Part shown: positions 26,804-34,805 of the stretch, piece by piece
Numbering within the stretch: the first letter of the stretch is position 1
How the letters are laid out: every line of letters starts with the position of its first letter
Assembly (NCBI RefSeq): GCF_004001065.1
Contig: NZ_BIML01000006.1
Coordinates: 124,001-188,000 of the forward strand
Direction of reading: 5' to 3'
Length of the DNA: 64,000 nucleotides
Origin: Paenibacillus xylaniclasticus
GTDB taxonomy: Bacteria; Bacillota; Bacilli; Paenibacillales; Paenibacillaceae
The notes under the pieces: generated by a model
Databases searched by the model: none
The model's input: the letters and a program-made list of their open reading frames with translations, nothing else
What the model was told of the DNA's origin: nothing
Program-made: the position numbers and the translations under genes

Positions 26804-27983
26804 ATATGTCTTGCATCAATTTGATATGCAGCAGCACCGAGCCGTCTGTTCCGTAAGGGTAGCTTCGAACGGTGTAGCCGTCCGGGATTCCTGCCTTGCG
26901 GATCGCGGACCGTATATCTTCTGACCAGCTTCCTCCGCTTGTATATCGAATTTGCATTTCGGCCTTCCCGCTGCGAACCATATCATCAAGCCGCTCAGTC
27001 AGCATATCGACCGATTGAGCCGTTCGGGATGGCGCCAGCCAATCCAGCCCGATTCCCGCCTCAAGCTTGGCCCATTCCGCAGCCTCGTGCTTCGTACTCT
27101 TCTGCTTAGCTAAAGCCAGCGTCTCTGAATATTCCGTTACGGCCTTCGGATACGGCTTCGTCCACTGATGATCGCGAATGATCTCTTTATCGCTGAGCAA
27201 ATAGTACCGATAACGGCTTACTGTAGCCTCCGTGCTGTTCTTCGCTTCCCCGCTGTTCTTTGTCTTCATCGAAGGAGCCGCATCATTCCAGGTTGCATCC
27301 AGATGATACCATCGGCCATCCAGCTTAACAAGATTCCATGCATGATCGCCGGTCGACACTGTTCCTTCTACAATACGGGACTCTAAGCCTGCCTTCGTAA
27401 GCATATGCTGCAGCAGCAGCGCATAGCCTTGGCAAACCGTCTTACCGGTAATCAATGCTTCGTACGCAGTATAGCTGCTTAAAGAGGTATCGTATTCGAC
27501 CCGATCAACAACCCAGTCATGAATGAGCTTTACTTTGGTATGGTCATTCATCCCAGCGGCCGAAACGATTGATCGCAGTGCCTGCTTGGTCAACTGCTCC
27601 ACCTGTGCCGTCTGATCGGCCGTCTCCCGGTATTGGACCGTCATTTCCACGTCCGCCCGATTCGCTCGTTCTCTAATCGTATAGCGATACGAATCGATAA
27701 TATAAGCAGTATAATCGTCTGCCGAGGCCGCATCCGCGAATGCCTGCTTGAAAGCTTGCTCCGCATCTTGGAAATCACGAATTGTAAAAGAAAACTGCTC
27801 GTTGCGTGCGAGCAGATTCTGTTCAATAACTTCCCGCGGCGAGTGCTCTTGAAATGTAGAAGCCGTAACGGGGATTGCGCCTTGCAGCTTCCTCTGGAAC
27901 GCCTCTCTCTGAAGCTGCCATACACCCAGCATTCCGAATAATGTCAAGACTAGGATGATTCGTACAATACGCACCTCATCCAC
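26802..27983 (-). CDS. Membrane-anchored transglutaminase-like (cysteine protease fold) protein
   Basis: 393 residues. An uncleaved signal anchor (about 5-20, VRIILVLTLFGMLGVWQL) places the protein outside the membrane. The transglutaminase core (about 170-245) has the triad in KTVCQGYALLL (Cys), STGDHAWNLVKL (His) and WYHLDATWND (Asp). Such proteins often act on the cell wall or as peptidases; the substrate is unknown. The GTG start at 27983 has AAGGAA six bases upstream. Confidence 0.85.
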   Translation of the reverse strand: MDEVRIVRIILVLTLFGMLGVWQLQREAFQRKLQGAIPVTASTFQEHSPREVIEQNLLARNEQFSFTIRDFQDAEQAFKQAFADAASADDYTAYIIDSYRYTIRERANRADVEMTVQYRETADQTAQVEQLTKQALRSIVSAAGMNDHTKVKLIHDWVVDRVEYDTSLSSYTAYEALITGKTVCQGYALLLQHMLTKAGLESRIVEGTVSTGDHAWNLVKLDGRWYHLDATWNDAAPSMKTKNSGEAKNSTEATVSRYRYYLLSDKEIIRDHQWTKPYPKAVTEYSETLALAKQKSTKHEAAEWAKLEAGIGLDWLAPSRTAQSVDMLTERLDDMVRSGKAEMQIRYTSGGSWSEDIRSAIRKAGIPDGYTVRSYPYGTDGSVLLHIKLMQDI

Positions 27984-28096
27984 CTCGCGTTCCTTGATTC
28001 GATCATGTTAACCATCATTATAACCGAAACCGAGAAGCTAGAACCATTTTTGGAAAGCTAATCCCCAGGCCCTATATCTCTATGCCAGCAAAATAA

Positions 28097-28118
28097 AGAA
28101 AGGCCGCCTGCGGCAACC
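28097..28118 (-). terminator. Weak terminator after the CuAO-N-like gene
   Basis: A short GCCGC/GCGGC hairpin is followed by CTTTCTTTATTT on the minus strand, about 20 bases past the stop. Confidence 0.4.
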
Positions 28119-28136
28119 CTCATTTCATAAAATGCA

Positions 28137-29336
28137 TTATATTGCTTCAGTTTTAATGATTGTGCCTTCGCTGTTGAGCCATTGTCCCGAGGCCGATTTG
28201 ATTAGAGTGAGAATTAACTGAGTACGGTTATCTTCGAATGCAGGACCTGCCAGCTTCTCCGTCTTCTGCACGACATATACAACCGCTTTCGTATCGGAAT
28301 ATTCGACAATACGGGACACTTCAAGCGTCACTTTCAAGTCGTAAGCGGCGAACACCTGCTTCGTTAGCGCAATTGTTTCATTGATCCCCGTCATACTCGG
28401 ATCGAGCGTAGCCTTATAGGCTTCAAGATCTTCGGCATTCGTTGCTTGAATTTGCTTGTCAATCACATCTAGAATTGCCGCCTTCTCGTCAGCAGGCACA
28501 TCTGCTTCCTTGCTGACCGCCTCTTCTACGTTCAGGTATTCGATCTCTTCCGGCACAAGCATATACAGCTTCCATTGCTGATCCTCGCCGCGTTTCAACT
28601 GCAGCTGATAGATCGCTTTGTTGTCCAAATAAAAGCCGCCGCTTACTTTATTCGATAATTGCTCAACTTCGATCACAGCCGAATCGCCCTGCAAGTTCAG
28701 CACTCTAGTGAGCGTAGAGGTCGTCTTCGTCACCACATTGTCATCAGATACTGTATCCAATACCTGGTCGATAATCGATTCAAGTGGTGAGCCTGGATAA
28801 AGCAGTTTACGGATGTTGTCAATATCATAGGTATCGGAATATTCGTCAAGTAAATTCAAAAAAGCTTGCAGTTCTTTAATCTCGCCCTCCGAAGAGCCTT
28901 TGGACGTAATCGTAATCGTTAATGACTCCTTGTTCCACTTCACATTCAAATTCGTTGCTTCCGCAATGAAACGAAGTGGAACGAGCGTACGTCCTTGTTG
29001 AATGATCGGCTGTGCGGATTGCTCTTGCTTCTTACCGTTGACTGTCGCTGCTCCCGTTAACGTATTCAGTGTCAAGGTGCCTTGCTCCGACTTGCCTGTA
29101 ATCACTTTGCTGTACTCATCATAAGAAATGGAATAACCGAGCGCTTTGAACAGTCCTTTGAACTCGACATACGTCGTACCTTTCACAAGAATAGGAGGAA
29201 CGTCGAATTGAACCTTCTGATCGTTAATCCATACTTGAATGGACTGCTTATTGTTCGCAGCTGCGGAGATACTGCCAGCGAATGTTAGCATGAGCAGCAT
29301 CGCGGCCAATATGAGTGCAGTAAGCTTCTTCATCAT
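28137..29336 (-). CDS. Secreted protein with copper-amine-oxidase N-terminal-like domain
   Basis: 399 residues. A signal peptide (residues 1-26) ends near AGSISAAA. Residues 30-150 form the copper amine oxidase N-terminal-like domain (QVWINDQKVQFDVPPILVKG, later GRTLVPLRFIAEATNLNVKW), a cell-surface stalk domain frequent in Paenibacillus. The C-terminal half (160-399) looks like two NTF2/SnoaL-like units (DEYSDTYDIDNIRKLLYPG; DKQIQATNAEDLEAYKATLD). No catalytic oxidase domain is present. It probably works outside the cell; the function is unknown. Confidence 0.8.
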   Translation of the reverse strand: MMKKLTALILAAMLLMLTFAGSISAAANNKQSIQVWINDQKVQFDVPPILVKGTTYVEFKGLFKALGYSISYDEYSKVITGKSEQGTLTLNTLTGAATVNGKKQEQSAQPIIQQGRTLVPLRFIAEATNLNVKWNKESLTITITSKGSSEGEIKELQAFLNLLDEYSDTYDIDNIRKLLYPGSPLESIIDQVLDTVSDDNVVTKTTSTLTRVLNLQGDSAVIEVEQLSNKVSGGFYLDNKAIYQLQLKRGEDQQWKLYMLVPEEIEYLNVEEAVSKEADVPADEKAAILDVIDKQIQATNAEDLEAYKATLDPSMTGINETIALTKQVFAAYDLKVTLEVSRIVEYSDTKAVVYVVQKTEKLAGPAFEDNRTQLILTLIKSASGQWLNSEGTIIKTEAI

Positions 29337-29497
29337 GTTTCTCCTCTCAATAATATGTAGAACAGATCATAAAATATTATACCTAAATAGTAATCTATTT
29401 TCACTATTACCTATAAATAGGTAACCCGCTTATTTTATATGAATTCGAGATTTCTAGAGGGAGAGAGACTACCTATTCACGAGGCCTCATGCATAAA

Positions 29498-29527
29498 TTG
29501 ACAACATCGAACAACGCAGAATATAAT
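29498..29527 (+). promoter_or_regulatory. Sigma-A promoter with long leader upstream of the murA-like gene
   Basis: A perfect TTGACA (29498-29503), an 18-base spacer and a perfect TATAAT (29522-29527). The start codon at 29745 leaves a leader of about 210 bases, which holds the interrupted reading frame described next. The remaining 160 bases back to the divergent gene show only AT-rich sequence. Confidence 0.7.
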
Positions 29528-29569
29528 CGACTCAGATTATGTCATATCTCCACATATTAGAGGAATATT

Positions 29570-29758
29570 ATGCTGACCGAAGAGCATCGGTAACTTATTT
29601 TACAACAGCTATTCGAAGCACTTGTGCCCTCACTTGCTTTATATTTCCGATCAGAAAGCATCTATGAAATGATGAACAATTTCAACAGCGGCAACGTCAA
29701 TTCTGCATTGGCGAATGAAGATTATTCGAGCGGAGGAAACATTAATGAGGGCAATTAA
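29570..29758 (+). pseudogene. Small reading frame with internal stop in the murA-like leader
   Basis: An ATG at 29570, preceded by AGAGGA, opens a frame that meets TAA at codon 8 (29591-29593). It then continues open for 54 codons with protein-like composition (LILQQLFEALVPSLALYF, later YEMMNNFNSGNVNSALANED). It ends at 29756-29758, overlapping the murA-like start by 14 bases. It may be a decayed small gene, or a 7-codon leader peptide followed by a reinitiating frame. No family was recognised. Confidence 0.4.
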
Positions 29759-31031
29759 AGTGGAACGTTCCGGTCCTTTGAGCGGCAGCGTCCATATTCC
29801 TGGGTCCAAGAACAGCTCGCTTGCCTTGCTCGCTGCTGCTTGCTTAGCGGACGAGCCGGTTAAGCTTATAGGTATACCTGATATTGCCGATATTCGTGTG
29901 ATCAGCGATATCGGACAGAGAATCGGTCTTCGCATTACACGCGAGCCGAACGGTTCGCTTATCGTCGATCCGACGGCGATACACTCAACAGCTCTAGACG
30001 CCGGACAATCCTCATCGTTCCGCAGCGCCTATTATTTTATCGGGGGACTGCTTGCCAAATTCGGCAAAGTAACCGTCGGCTATCCAGGCGGAGACGATTT
30101 CGTCAGCCGTCCGATGGATCAGCACGTCAAAGCTTTAACGATGATGGGAGCGACATACTCTTACACAGAAAGCAGCTATAGCGTCGAAGCTAAGCAGCTT
30201 ACCGGAGCATCCATCTATTTCGATGTCATCACATGCGGAGCTACCATTAACGCAATGCTTGCAGCAGTGCTGGCGAAGGGCACAACTACGCTGCTCAATG
30301 CGGCACGCGATCCCGAAGTCACGGATACTGCCAATTTGCTAAACCGAATGGGAGCACGGATCACCGGAGCCGGCACCGATTGTATTCGAATTGAAGGCGT
30401 AGCTTCATTATCAGGATGTACTTATACCGTCATTCCAGACCGGCTAATTGCCGGCGCATTCCTAATGGCGGCCGGCGCTGCCGGCGGCAGTGTTACCGTA
30501 CAAGACGTAATACCGGAGCATCTGTCCTCCTGTTTAGCGAAGCTCCGCGAGATCGGACTCGACATTGAAATCAACGATCATTCCATTACGGCTCATTCCA
30601 CCGGTATTCTAAGAGCAGTAAGAGTCCGGACAGCGATGTATCCAGGCTTTGCAACCGACCTACAGCAGCCGTTAACGGCTCTGCTGACGATGGCTCAAGG
30701 GAAGAGCATCATCGGCGAGCGAGTATACCCTGGAAGATTCAATCACGTCCCACAGCTTATCCGGATGGGGGCAGACATTAAGGTACGATCCGGTGTCGCT
30801 TCTATACGAGGCGGTATTCCGCTGCGTGGTACGCTTGTCCATGCCTCAGACGTTCGAGCTGGCACCTGTCTCATCCTTGCTGGACTTCGTGCAGAAGGTA
30901 TAACGACGATTGCCGGTATACAGCATATCGAGCGCGGCTACGAGGATGTGATCGGTCTCTTCTCCTCACTGGGCGCGAAGATTACGATGCTGGACTTAGA
31001 CGAATCGTTACCGATCTCACATACAAGCTAA
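29745..31031 (+). CDS. murA: MurA-type UDP-GlcNAc enolpyruvyl transferase with Cys115-to-Asp change
   Basis: 428 residues, the family length. MurA transfers enolpyruvate to UDP-GlcNAc, the first committed step of peptidoglycan synthesis. The Lys-Asn pair is present (PGSKNSSLALLAA), as is the catalytic Asp near 305 (YPGFATDLQQPLTALL) and the Arg of DVRAGTCLILAGL. In the flexible loop the usual PGGC reads PGGDDFVSRPMDQH, so the fosfomycin-targeted cysteine is Asp. Enzymes with this exchange elsewhere stay active and resist fosfomycin. ATG at 29745 has GGAGG upstream; an in-frame ATG at 29715 lacks one. No other wall gene adjoins it, so it may be a second MurA. Confidence 0.88.
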   Translation: MRAIKVERSGPLSGSVHIPGSKNSSLALLAAACLADEPVKLIGIPDIADIRVISDIGQRIGLRITREPNGSLIVDPTAIHSTALDAGQSSSFRSAYYFIGGLLAKFGKVTVGYPGGDDFVSRPMDQHVKALTMMGATYSYTESSYSVEAKQLTGASIYFDVITCGATINAMLAAVLAKGTTTLLNAARDPEVTDTANLLNRMGARITGAGTDCIRIEGVASLSGCTYTVIPDRLIAGAFLMAAGAAGGSVTVQDVIPEHLSSCLAKLREIGLDIEINDHSITAHSTGILRAVRVRTAMYPGFATDLQQPLTALLTMAQGKSIIGERVYPGRFNHVPQLIRMGADIKVRSGVASIRGGIPLRGTLVHASDVRAGTCLILAGLRAEGITTIAGIQHIERGYEDVIGLFSSLGAKITMLDLDESLPISHTS

Positions 31032-31095
31032 TCCGATCTATAAGTTACTATTAGGCATGTCCTGTATATCATTCATATGCAAACGGTTACTCATT

Positions 31096-31150
31096 TGTAA
31101 TCTAGCCGTAATATTACACTAAGGTCTATTTCAGAATAGGAAACTATAAT
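31096..31150 (+). promoter_or_regulatory. WalR-like direct repeat and TATAAT box, unit 1
   Basis: TGTAAT-N5-CGTAAT (31096-31112) nearly matches the WalR (YycF) consensus TGTWAH-N5-TGTWAH. A perfect TATAAT follows at 31145-31150. No good -35 is present, as expected for an activated promoter. Spacing from repeat to -10 is identical to that of unit 2. Confidence 0.5.
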
Positions 31151-31156
31151 TACAGT

Positions 31157-31226
31157 CATGACCCCCCATAAGAATCCAAATATATTTGAGAACAGCCTGC
31201 AGCGAATGCTGCAGGCTACTTTTTTT
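31157..31226 (+). ncRNA. Candidate small RNA 1 (about 68 nt)
   Basis: From the predicted start about 7 bases after TATAAT runs a short transcript with a C6 tract (31162-31167), an AT-rich stretch and a terminator (AGCCTGCAGC, loop GAAT, GCTGCAGGCT, 31194-31217), then T7. No open reading frame of note is inside. It shares architecture base for base with a second unit 939 bases downstream. The exposed C tract resembles the C-rich seeds of Bacillota small RNAs that pair with ribosome sites. The hairpin could also simply end the murA-like or sfp transcripts. Confidence 0.5.
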
Positions 31227-31935
31227 ACACTTTTCTCCGATTCAATAAACTTAAATAGCTGTGAATCAACGTCTCCTCCTTCAATTCAAGCGGCTGGGAG
31301 AATTGATCCTTCTGCGTGCATACCGATACCATATAATCACCCAGCGGGAACGTACGCAAAAAATAAACCCTGCCAGAATCTTCAATCAGCGCTCTCTCTC
31401 CTGTCTCACTTACCTGACAGGTGAAGGAGTCCAACGGTATTGACAACCCTTTGCCCACTGCTTTTATATAGCTTTCCTTCATTGTCCACAGACGATAAAA
31501 ATAAGTCAGCTGCTCTGATTCTGGTTTGCTCATCAAATCGATATACTCCGAGGCTGAGAAGAACCGTCTAGCAACGTCGAGATCGATCGGCTTGATCCGT
31601 TCGACATCAGTCCCTACTGGAGAGGCATCTATGGCACACAATACCCAATCGCCGGAGTGAGATAAATTAAAATGAAATGCTCTATTGTTAGTTAAGAAAG
31701 GCTTTTGATATGCGTTTGTTCCGAATACGATCTCATTATGGGCCAATTTGAATTTATCCATTACAATAGCTCGAATCAGCATTTCGGCGACAATCGATCG
31801 TCTAGCATCCTCTTCACGTCTATAGTTACGAACTCTATTCTGCCTCTCGGCAGATAAAGTCGGCAGCACATCCTGATAAATGATGGAGGGACTTATTTTC
31901 TCATTAATACGAACCATGAAAAGCTCTACCAACAC
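31225..31935 (-). CDS. sfp: 4'-phosphopantetheinyl transferase, Sfp type
   Basis: 236 residues, the Sfp length (about 224-240). The enzyme moves phosphopantetheine from CoA to the serine of carrier domains. Family motifs: FHFNLSHSGDWVLCA, VGTDVERI (Mg-binding Asp and Glu) and WTMKESYIKAVGKGL. The GTG start at 31935 has GGAGG six bases upstream. It can activate the NRPS carrier domains at 1-6.7 kb and probably the ACP at 62.5 kb. It stands alone between the two candidate small RNAs. Confidence 0.93.
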   Translation of the reverse strand: MLVELFMVRINEKISPSIIYQDVLPTLSAERQNRVRNYRREEDARRSIVAEMLIRAIVMDKFKLAHNEIVFGTNAYQKPFLTNNRAFHFNLSHSGDWVLCAIDASPVGTDVERIKPIDLDVARRFFSASEYIDLMSKPESEQLTYFYRLWTMKESYIKAVGKGLSIPLDSFTCQVSETGERALIEDSGRVYFLRTFPLGDYMVSVCTQKDQFSQPLELKEETLIHSYLSLLNRRKV

Positions 31936-32034
31936 GTACCGCCTCCACTCTACATCACTTTCCCTAGAATCATCATACCAGGAAATTATAACCTCATTTG
32001 AACGTAGTTGGTACTATTTTTTATGAGGAAATCT

Positions 32035-32089
32035 TGTAATCATTCTGTAACATTCCTCTCAGATTCATTTCATCTTAACCTCCTATAAT
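32035..32089 (+). promoter_or_regulatory. WalR-like direct repeat and TATAAT box, unit 2
   Basis: TGTAAT-N5-TGTAAC (32035-32051) is a perfect match to the WalR consensus. TATAAT lies at 32084-32089 with the same 37-base distance (from GTAA of the second half-site to TATAAT) as unit 1. Confidence 0.55.
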
Positions 32090-32095
32090 AAGTGA

Positions 32096-32163
32096 CAAGA
32101 CCCCCCTTTAATATAAGTTCTATCATTGAAAGGCCTGCAGCTTTAGCCGCAGGCTTCTTTTTT
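32096..32163 (+). ncRNA. Candidate small RNA 2 (about 67 nt)
   Basis: This is a paralogue of the unit at 31157. The C6 tract (32101-32106) lies 11 bases after TATAAT, exactly as in unit 1. It is followed by 26 bases (27 in unit 1) and the terminator GCCTGC/GCAGGC (32133-32154) with TTCTTTTTT. No gene on the plus strand ends here, so the hairpin is best explained as the end of its own short transcript. This unit occupies the 386-base gap between sfp and the next small gene; nothing else was recognised there. Confidence 0.6.
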
Positions 32164-32321
32164 GTCCCCCTCTCAATATGATAATATGTTTATAAATAAA
32201 CAAAAATATCCTTATTCAGATCCCGATTTCCTTCTCCCCGACGAGTAACGTTCTCTCAACTAATCGATAATTAAAGAACATGATACAGAATAGAACTAAC
32301 AAACCTGAAAGGACTCATTAT

Positions 32322-32548
32322 ATGACTAAAAAAAACTATATATCTGCTTAGCAATAAGCTTAATCTTCTCCATCCAAGGCTTCATCTACTATATTAAAGA
32401 TTTTGGTGATTCGTCCATTACAGCTCTAGGTACCATCATCATGCTTAATCTTTTTATTGTAGCCGAACTTAACAAAGCGGTCGTCCTTATTCTAATGTTG
32501 ATCGTACTGCATCTCATCCGACATAAGGAAACAAACTCAAACAAATGA
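32322..32548 (+). pseudogene. Small membrane protein gene, frameshifted in an A8 run
   Basis: ATG at 32322 has GAAAGGA eight bases upstream. After codon 4 the frame closes at TAG. One extra A in the run of eight (32328-32335) would open a continuous frame of about 74 codons with two hydrophobic segments (LAISLIFSIQGFIYYI; GTIIMLNLFIVAEL), ending at TGA 32546-32548. That end overlaps the start of the next gene as ATGA. Either the gene is broken, slippage is used, or the base count is a sequencing error. No family was recognised. Confidence 0.5.
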
Positions 32549-32748
32549 TCCCGAATAGAATAACTGCAATCAATCGAAGGAGGCATCAAACTACGGAGAC
32601 AATCATCCTATCTCTGCTTACAATAGCAGTCCCTTTCGTACCTCTGGAGATTACAGTCGAAAAAAAATTTCGTTTTAGAGCAAGGCTGTTCAAATATACG
32701 ATGCTCGGTATGTTACTCTACCTGCTGCCCAAGAAAGAAGATTTTTAA
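32545..32748 (+). CDS. Small putative membrane protein
   Basis: 67 residues. A basic N-terminus (NRITAINRRRHQT) is followed by a hydrophobic segment (IILSLLTIAVPFVPLEI), a basic loop and a second short hydrophobic stretch (TMLGMLLYLLPKK). The start overlaps the stop of the preceding small frame (ATGA), which suggests translational coupling. No family recognised. It would need the upstream gene to be translated, which the frameshift puts in doubt. Confidence 0.45.
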   Translation: MIPNRITAINRRRHQTTETIILSLLTIAVPFVPLEITVEKKFRFRARLFKYTMLGMLLYLLPKKEDF

Positions 32749-32775
32749 AAAAGCCTGCAGCTTCTGCTGCAGGCC
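32746..32775 (-). terminator. Terminator after the KDPG aldolase gene
   Basis: GCCTGCAGC/GCTGCAGGC hairpin with a minus-strand T6 run, 22-50 bases past the aldolase stop. The stem is almost the same as those of the two candidate small RNAs. Confidence 0.8.
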
Positions 32776-32796
32776 TGAATATAACATTCTATTGTT

Positions 32797-33432
32797 CTAT
32801 AACGCTTCAACCGCCGACACGAACTGCCGCACACGCTCTGTAATCCGCTCATACTCGCCCGCACGGACCCAATCCATATCGACAAGCTTCGTTCCCATAC
32901 CGACTGCGCACGCTCCAGCACGAAAATAATCACCGATATTATCTAGGTTGACGCCGCCGGTGGCGAGCATCGGAATCTGGTTAAGTGGGGCGCGTATTTC
33001 AGCAAGGTACTTCCAGCCAAGCGTCCCCATCGGAAACACCTTGACCGCCTCAGCCCCGGCCTTCCAAGCTCGGACAATCTCAGTAGGCGTCATACAGCCC
33101 GGCCATACGGATATGCCCCTCTCCATACCGTAGGCTATCACTTGCTCATCAAGATTCGGCGAGATTAGAAACTGCGCCCCGGCTGCTACAGCCTCTTCCG
33201 CCATCTTCACATCGAGCACCGTACCTGCACCGATTCGAGCTTCACCGCCGCCAAACCTCGTTCGCCATTGATCGATAATGGCGGTTGCACCGTCCGTATT
33301 CATCGTCACCTCAAGCAGCCGCACCCCGCCGTCAATAATCGCTTTCGCCGTCATGTCGGCACGGCTTGGCTCGATGCCGCGCAATATCGCGACAATCCGA
33401 TGGCGATGAAGCATGTCCAGCAATTCGCTCAT
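32797..33432 (-). CDS. eda: 2-keto-3-deoxy-6-phosphogluconate (KDPG/KHG) aldolase
   Basis: 211 residues, class I aldolase TIM barrel. Residues RIVAILRGI, LLEVTMNTDGA (catalytic Glu), GAGTVLD, FLISPNLD and VKVFPMGTLG (Schiff-base Lys) are the family markers. It splits KDPG to pyruvate and glyceraldehyde 3-phosphate in Entner-Doudoroff or uronate breakdown. ATG at 33432 has GGAGGGAGA upstream and overlaps the mutY stop as ATGA. No KDG kinase or uronate gene is adjacent, so the pathway context is open. Confidence 0.9.
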   Translation of the reverse strand: MSELLDMLHRHRIVAILRGIEPSRADMTAKAIIDGGVRLLEVTMNTDGATAIIDQWRTRFGGGEARIGAGTVLDVKMAEEAVAAGAQFLISPNLDEQVIAYGMERGISVWPGCMTPTEIVRAWKAGAEAVKVFPMGTLGWKYLAEIRAPLNQIPMLATGGVNLDNIGDYFRAGACAVGMGTKLVDMDWVRAGEYERITERVRQFVSAVEAL

Positions 33433-34805
33433 TTCGATAATCTCCCTCCGTCGATCCCCCAATACTGCTGTAGCAGCTTAATAAATAAATTCGGAAAAGT
33501 CAGCGTCTCCATCATTTCAGGTCCAATCCATCTGTACCCTTCCGGCAGGCTGTCATCCTTAGCTCTTCCCTCATCCGCTTGCTGCACGTTATCAGCCGAC
33601 GTCACGTATTTTACGGGTGATTCAGCAGCGGCTGCTGCTGTTCCGCCAACCCTTTCTGTACCCAACACCCCCGGCATGTCCGCTTCGAATACGTCCATTT
33701 TCCAATGAATGTGACTGAACACATGCTCAGCTTCTGTCAAATGGCGAATCGGACGAAGCAGCAGCCCGGTATCCTTATACAGCGTTCTTGTGAGCAAATC
33801 GGCCATCGCAGAATACTCGAGCCTCCGACTAGATGCTTCTGATTCGCCGCCTAACGCCACCGCTCCACGCACCTTCTTCGGTCGGCCAGCGGTCGGCCTT
33901 GCTCCGCCAAGTGCCTTCTCCGCCTCTTGCGGCACAAGCACATGCGGGAGCTCCCACATACGTGCAAGCAGCCCCGTCTCCGGGCGCTGCCTAACGAGCA
34001 CTTGACCTGCCCGCTCTCCCGTTCCTGCAACGATAACGCCAAGCCGCCACTCAGGACGAGGAGGCTTCGCCTTCGATTTAATCGGCAGCTCCTTCTCCTT
34101 GCCCGCCAGACGGCCTTCACAATGCTCCATGACCGGACAAGTCAAGCAGCCAGGCGATTTGGGTGTACAGACTAACGCGCCGAGCTCCATAAGCGCCTGA
34201 TTAAATTCCCCTGCCCGGCCTTCTGGGATAATCGCTCTTGCCAGCTTTTCAATTTTGACGCGGGTTGACGGCTTGGCAATATCATCCTCCAGCAGCCAGA
34301 ACCGCGACAGAACACGCATAACATTACCGTCAACAGCCGGCTCGGGACGATTAAAGGCAATACTCATAATCGCTCCAGCCGTATAGGGTCCTACTCCTTT
34401 CAACGAAGCGACCGAGGCTGCGTCATCCGGTACGATTCCGCCGAATCGTTCGACAACTTCCTTCGCGCCAGCTTGTAAATTACGTGCGCGTGAATAGTAA
34501 CCGAGTCCTTCCCAATGCTTCAGAACATCTTCCTCAGGCGCTTCTGCCAATGCCTGAACGGTCGGAAATCTCAACATGAATCGTTCATAGAAAGGAATGA
34601 CCGTATCGACACGCGTCTGCTGCAGCATAATTTCGGATACCCACACGCGGTACGGATCTCGGTTCATTCGCCACGGCAGCTTTCTCTTCACAGCATCGTA
34701 CCAGCGAAGAAGCTCCATGCCAAAATATTGCGAATGCACAGGCGCAGCCGCGAATTCGTCTACGCTATTTGCGCTTTTTCGTGCTGAACCGCGAGCTCCG
34801 CTCAT
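33429..34805 (-). CDS. mutY: A/G-specific adenine glycosylase MutY
   Basis: 458 residues, longer than the usual 350-370. It excises adenine paired with 8-oxoguanine. Seen: WVSEIMLQQTRVDTVIPFY (catalytic Glu), the helix-hairpin-helix GVGPYTAGAI with downstream catalytic Asp (AVDGNVMRVLSR), the iron-sulphur cysteines CTPKSPGCLTCPVMEHC, and a C-terminal Nudix-like domain. Extra length comes from low-complexity insertions in the C-terminal domain, one around GGTAAAAAESP. ATG at 34805 has AAAGGAGGGG upstream and overlaps the end of the preceding AraC gene by 41 bases. The upstream in-frame start at 34844 is less likely. Confidence 0.93.
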   Translation of the reverse strand: MSGARGSARKSANSVDEFAAAPVHSQYFGMELLRWYDAVKRKLPWRMNRDPYRVWVSEIMLQQTRVDTVIPFYERFMLRFPTVQALAEAPEEDVLKHWEGLGYYSRARNLQAGAKEVVERFGGIVPDDAASVASLKGVGPYTAGAIMSIAFNRPEPAVDGNVMRVLSRFWLLEDDIAKPSTRVKIEKLARAIIPEGRAGEFNQALMELGALVCTPKSPGCLTCPVMEHCEGRLAGKEKELPIKSKAKPPRPEWRLGVIVAGTGERAGQVLVRQRPETGLLARMWELPHVLVPQEAEKALGGARPTAGRPKKVRGAVALGGESEASSRRLEYSAMADLLTRTLYKDTGLLLRPIRHLTEAEHVFSHIHWKMDVFEADMPGVLGTERVGGTAAAAAESPVKYVTSADNVQQADEGRAKDDSLPEGYRWIGPEMMETLTFPNLFIKLLQQYWGIDGGRLSK

